A DNA stretch of 64,000 nucleotides from an uncultured Butyricicoccus sp. (GTDB taxonomy: Bacteria > Bacillota > Clostridia > Oscillospirales > Butyricicoccaceae). Below, piece by piece: positions 62,982 through 64,000 of this stretch (positions within the stretch are counted from its first letter, which is position 1; each line of letters opens with the position of its first letter). Made by a program: the position numbers and the translations under genes. The notes beneath the pieces were generated by a model. It searched no databases. It worked only from the letters and a program-made list of their open reading frames with translations, and was not told the DNA's origin. The stretch is taken from NCBI GenBank assembly GCA_934532985.1, contig CAKTAV010000002.1:124001-188000 (forward strand). Reading direction: 5' to 3'.

Positions 62982-64000
62982 TCAAACGCCCTCCTGCAGG
63001 ATGTTCTCCAGCTCTTCTACCAGCACGCTGTTTTCCATATCATCACCTGTTGTGATGCGCAGCAGATTGTACTTGACAAAGCAGCGAATGCAGATACCGC
63101 GGTCCAGCAGCGCTTCGTACAGCTCCTTGCACTTTTCTGTGCGCAGTGCGACAAAGTTCGTGTGTGTCGCCTGTACACGGAACACACCATACTTCTCTGC
63201 CAGCTCTTCCATCGCACTCTCCAGCTCGTTCTTGCGCTCTACAATCTCTGCCGTCTGCTCCTTTGCCCATGTGGTGTCCTCCAGCAGGCAAACCGCCGCC
63301 ATTTGCGACAGCGAGTTAATGTTGTACGGCGAACGCGTCTTATTCAGCTGCTCAATCAGCATCGTGTCGCCAATGGCAAAGCCCATGCGAATTGCCGCAC
63401 AGCCAAATGCCTTGGACAGCGTCTTGAGCACCAGCACGTTCTCAAACATGCACGAGCAGTCCAAAATGCTCTGATCCCAGAAATCCATGTATGCTTCATC
63501 CACAACGACCAGCGTGTCCGTCAAGGCGTTGCAAATTTTCAGGATTTCCGCATGCGTATAGCCCTGTCCACTCGGATTGCACGGATTGGAGAAAATCAGC
63601 ACCTGCGGCTTTTCTTCCTGTGCACGGGCAATCAGCTCCTCGTAGTTCAGCTGCAGCTCGTCATCCTTGAGCGCACTTACAACATCCAGCTCCGCCACCT
63701 CGGCATAGAACTGATACATCGAAAAGTCCGGCATCGCGACCATGACCTTGCCGCCCTTGGAGACAAAGGTGTTCATAATCAGCATGAGCAGCTCATCCGA
63801 GCCGTTGCCAACCACCATATTCTGTGCCGGAACGCCGAATTCTCGTCCCGCCAGTGTGCGAACCGCCGTAACCGCCGGATCCGGATAGCGGTTGAAATCC
63901 ACCGACATAATGCCGGTCGAAATCTCGTCCTTCAGCTCCAGCGGAAGCTCAAAGAAGCTCTCGTTGGCGTCCAGTTTGATGCGATAAATATTTTCACTCG
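62982..64000 (-). CDS. hisC: Histidinol-phosphate aminotransferase (5' end beyond the window)
   Basis: Fold-I PLP aminotransferase of the seventh histidine step. The PLP lysine lies in KTLSKAFGCAAIRMGF, with CNPSGQGYTH and DEAYMDF upstream. The reading frame stays open to the window edge (SENIYRIKLDANESFFEL), so the first roughly 15-25 residues are missing. It leads the visible hisC-hisH-hisA-hisF-hisI series; hisG, hisD and hisB probably lie beyond the edge or elsewhere. Confidence 0.94.
   Translation of the reverse strand, partial: SENIYRIKLDANESFFELPLELKDEISTGIMSVDFNRYPDPAVTAVRTLAGREFGVPAQNMVVGNGSDELLMLIMNTFVSKGGKVMVAMPDFSMYQFYAEVAELDVVSALKDDELQLNYEELIARAQEEKPQVLIFSNPCNPSGQGYTHAEILKICNALTDTLVVVDEAYMDFWDQSILDCSCMFENVLVLKTLSKAFGCAAIRMGFAIGDTMLIEQLNKTRSPYNINSLSQMAAVCLLEDTTWAKEQTAEIVERKNELESAMEELAEKYGVFRVQATHTNFVALRTEKCKELYEALLDRGICIRCFVKYNLLRITTGDDMENSVLVEELENILQEGV

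Overview
This window is a gene-dense chromosomal segment of a spore-forming member of the Bacillota, class Clostridia. The complete spoIIIAA-AH operon shows the organism makes endospores. A valS T-box leader, a perfect CIRCE element before groES-groEL, a LexA-type box before uvrBA, an electron-bifurcating Nfn pair and the recJ-rel-dtd-hemZ, spoIIIA-nusB-xseAB-ispA and mazG-hup gene orders all fit Clostridia. The moderately GC-rich coding sequence and overall protein flavour suggest an Oscillospirales/Butyricicoccaceae-like gut anaerobe; that rank is inference. No prophage, insertion sequence, CRISPR array or rRNA operon was seen.

Layout. 1-8 kb: folC and valS (with T-box leader), a TatD-linked type radical SAM protein, a pyridoxamine kinase beside an ECF transporter substrate subunit, and pepD. 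8-15.5 kb: asnA, a DUF554 membrane protein, tRNA-Leu(CAA), a small membrane protein, a DEDDh exonuclease, RF3, an ArsC-like protein overlapping an FkbM methyltransferase, and ogt. 15.6-25 kb: groEL/groES, a THUMP RNA methyltransferase, a DUF4364 regulator, a DMT transporter, HU, mazG, a SpoVB-like flippase, a zinc-ribbon protein and a uridine-kinase-like enzyme. 25-32 kb: hemZ, a metallo-hydrolase, dtd, rel and recJ in one tight minus-strand cluster. 32-41 kb: uvrB-uvrA, a large secreted leucine-rich-repeat protein with an M23-like C-terminus, and hpf. 41-50.4 kb: ispA, xseB, xseA, a TsaD-like paralogue, nusB, an Asp23 protein and spoIIIAH back to spoIIIAA. 50.6-58.7 kb: nfnA-nfnB, a pyrB carrying a PyrI-type zinc domain, and lon-engB-lysA. 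59-64 kb: an isolated AT-richer NYN-domain gene, then the 3' part of a histidine operon (hisC, cut by the window edge, then hisH, hisA, hisF, hisI).

Most genes are core housekeeping and are read from the minus strand in short operons with overlapping stop/start codons, separated by clear intrinsic terminators and near-consensus vegetative promoters. Less ordinary features are the PyrB-zinc-domain fusion, the NYN gene, the secreted LRR/InlB-repeat/M23-like protein, the two-domain FkbM protein translationally coupled to an ArsC-like protein, a spoIIIAG reading frame whose well-placed Shine-Dalgarno points to ACG instead of ATG, and a C11A8 homopolymer junction. I did not find an obviously new multi-gene system; the NYN gene is the best candidate for undescribed biology.
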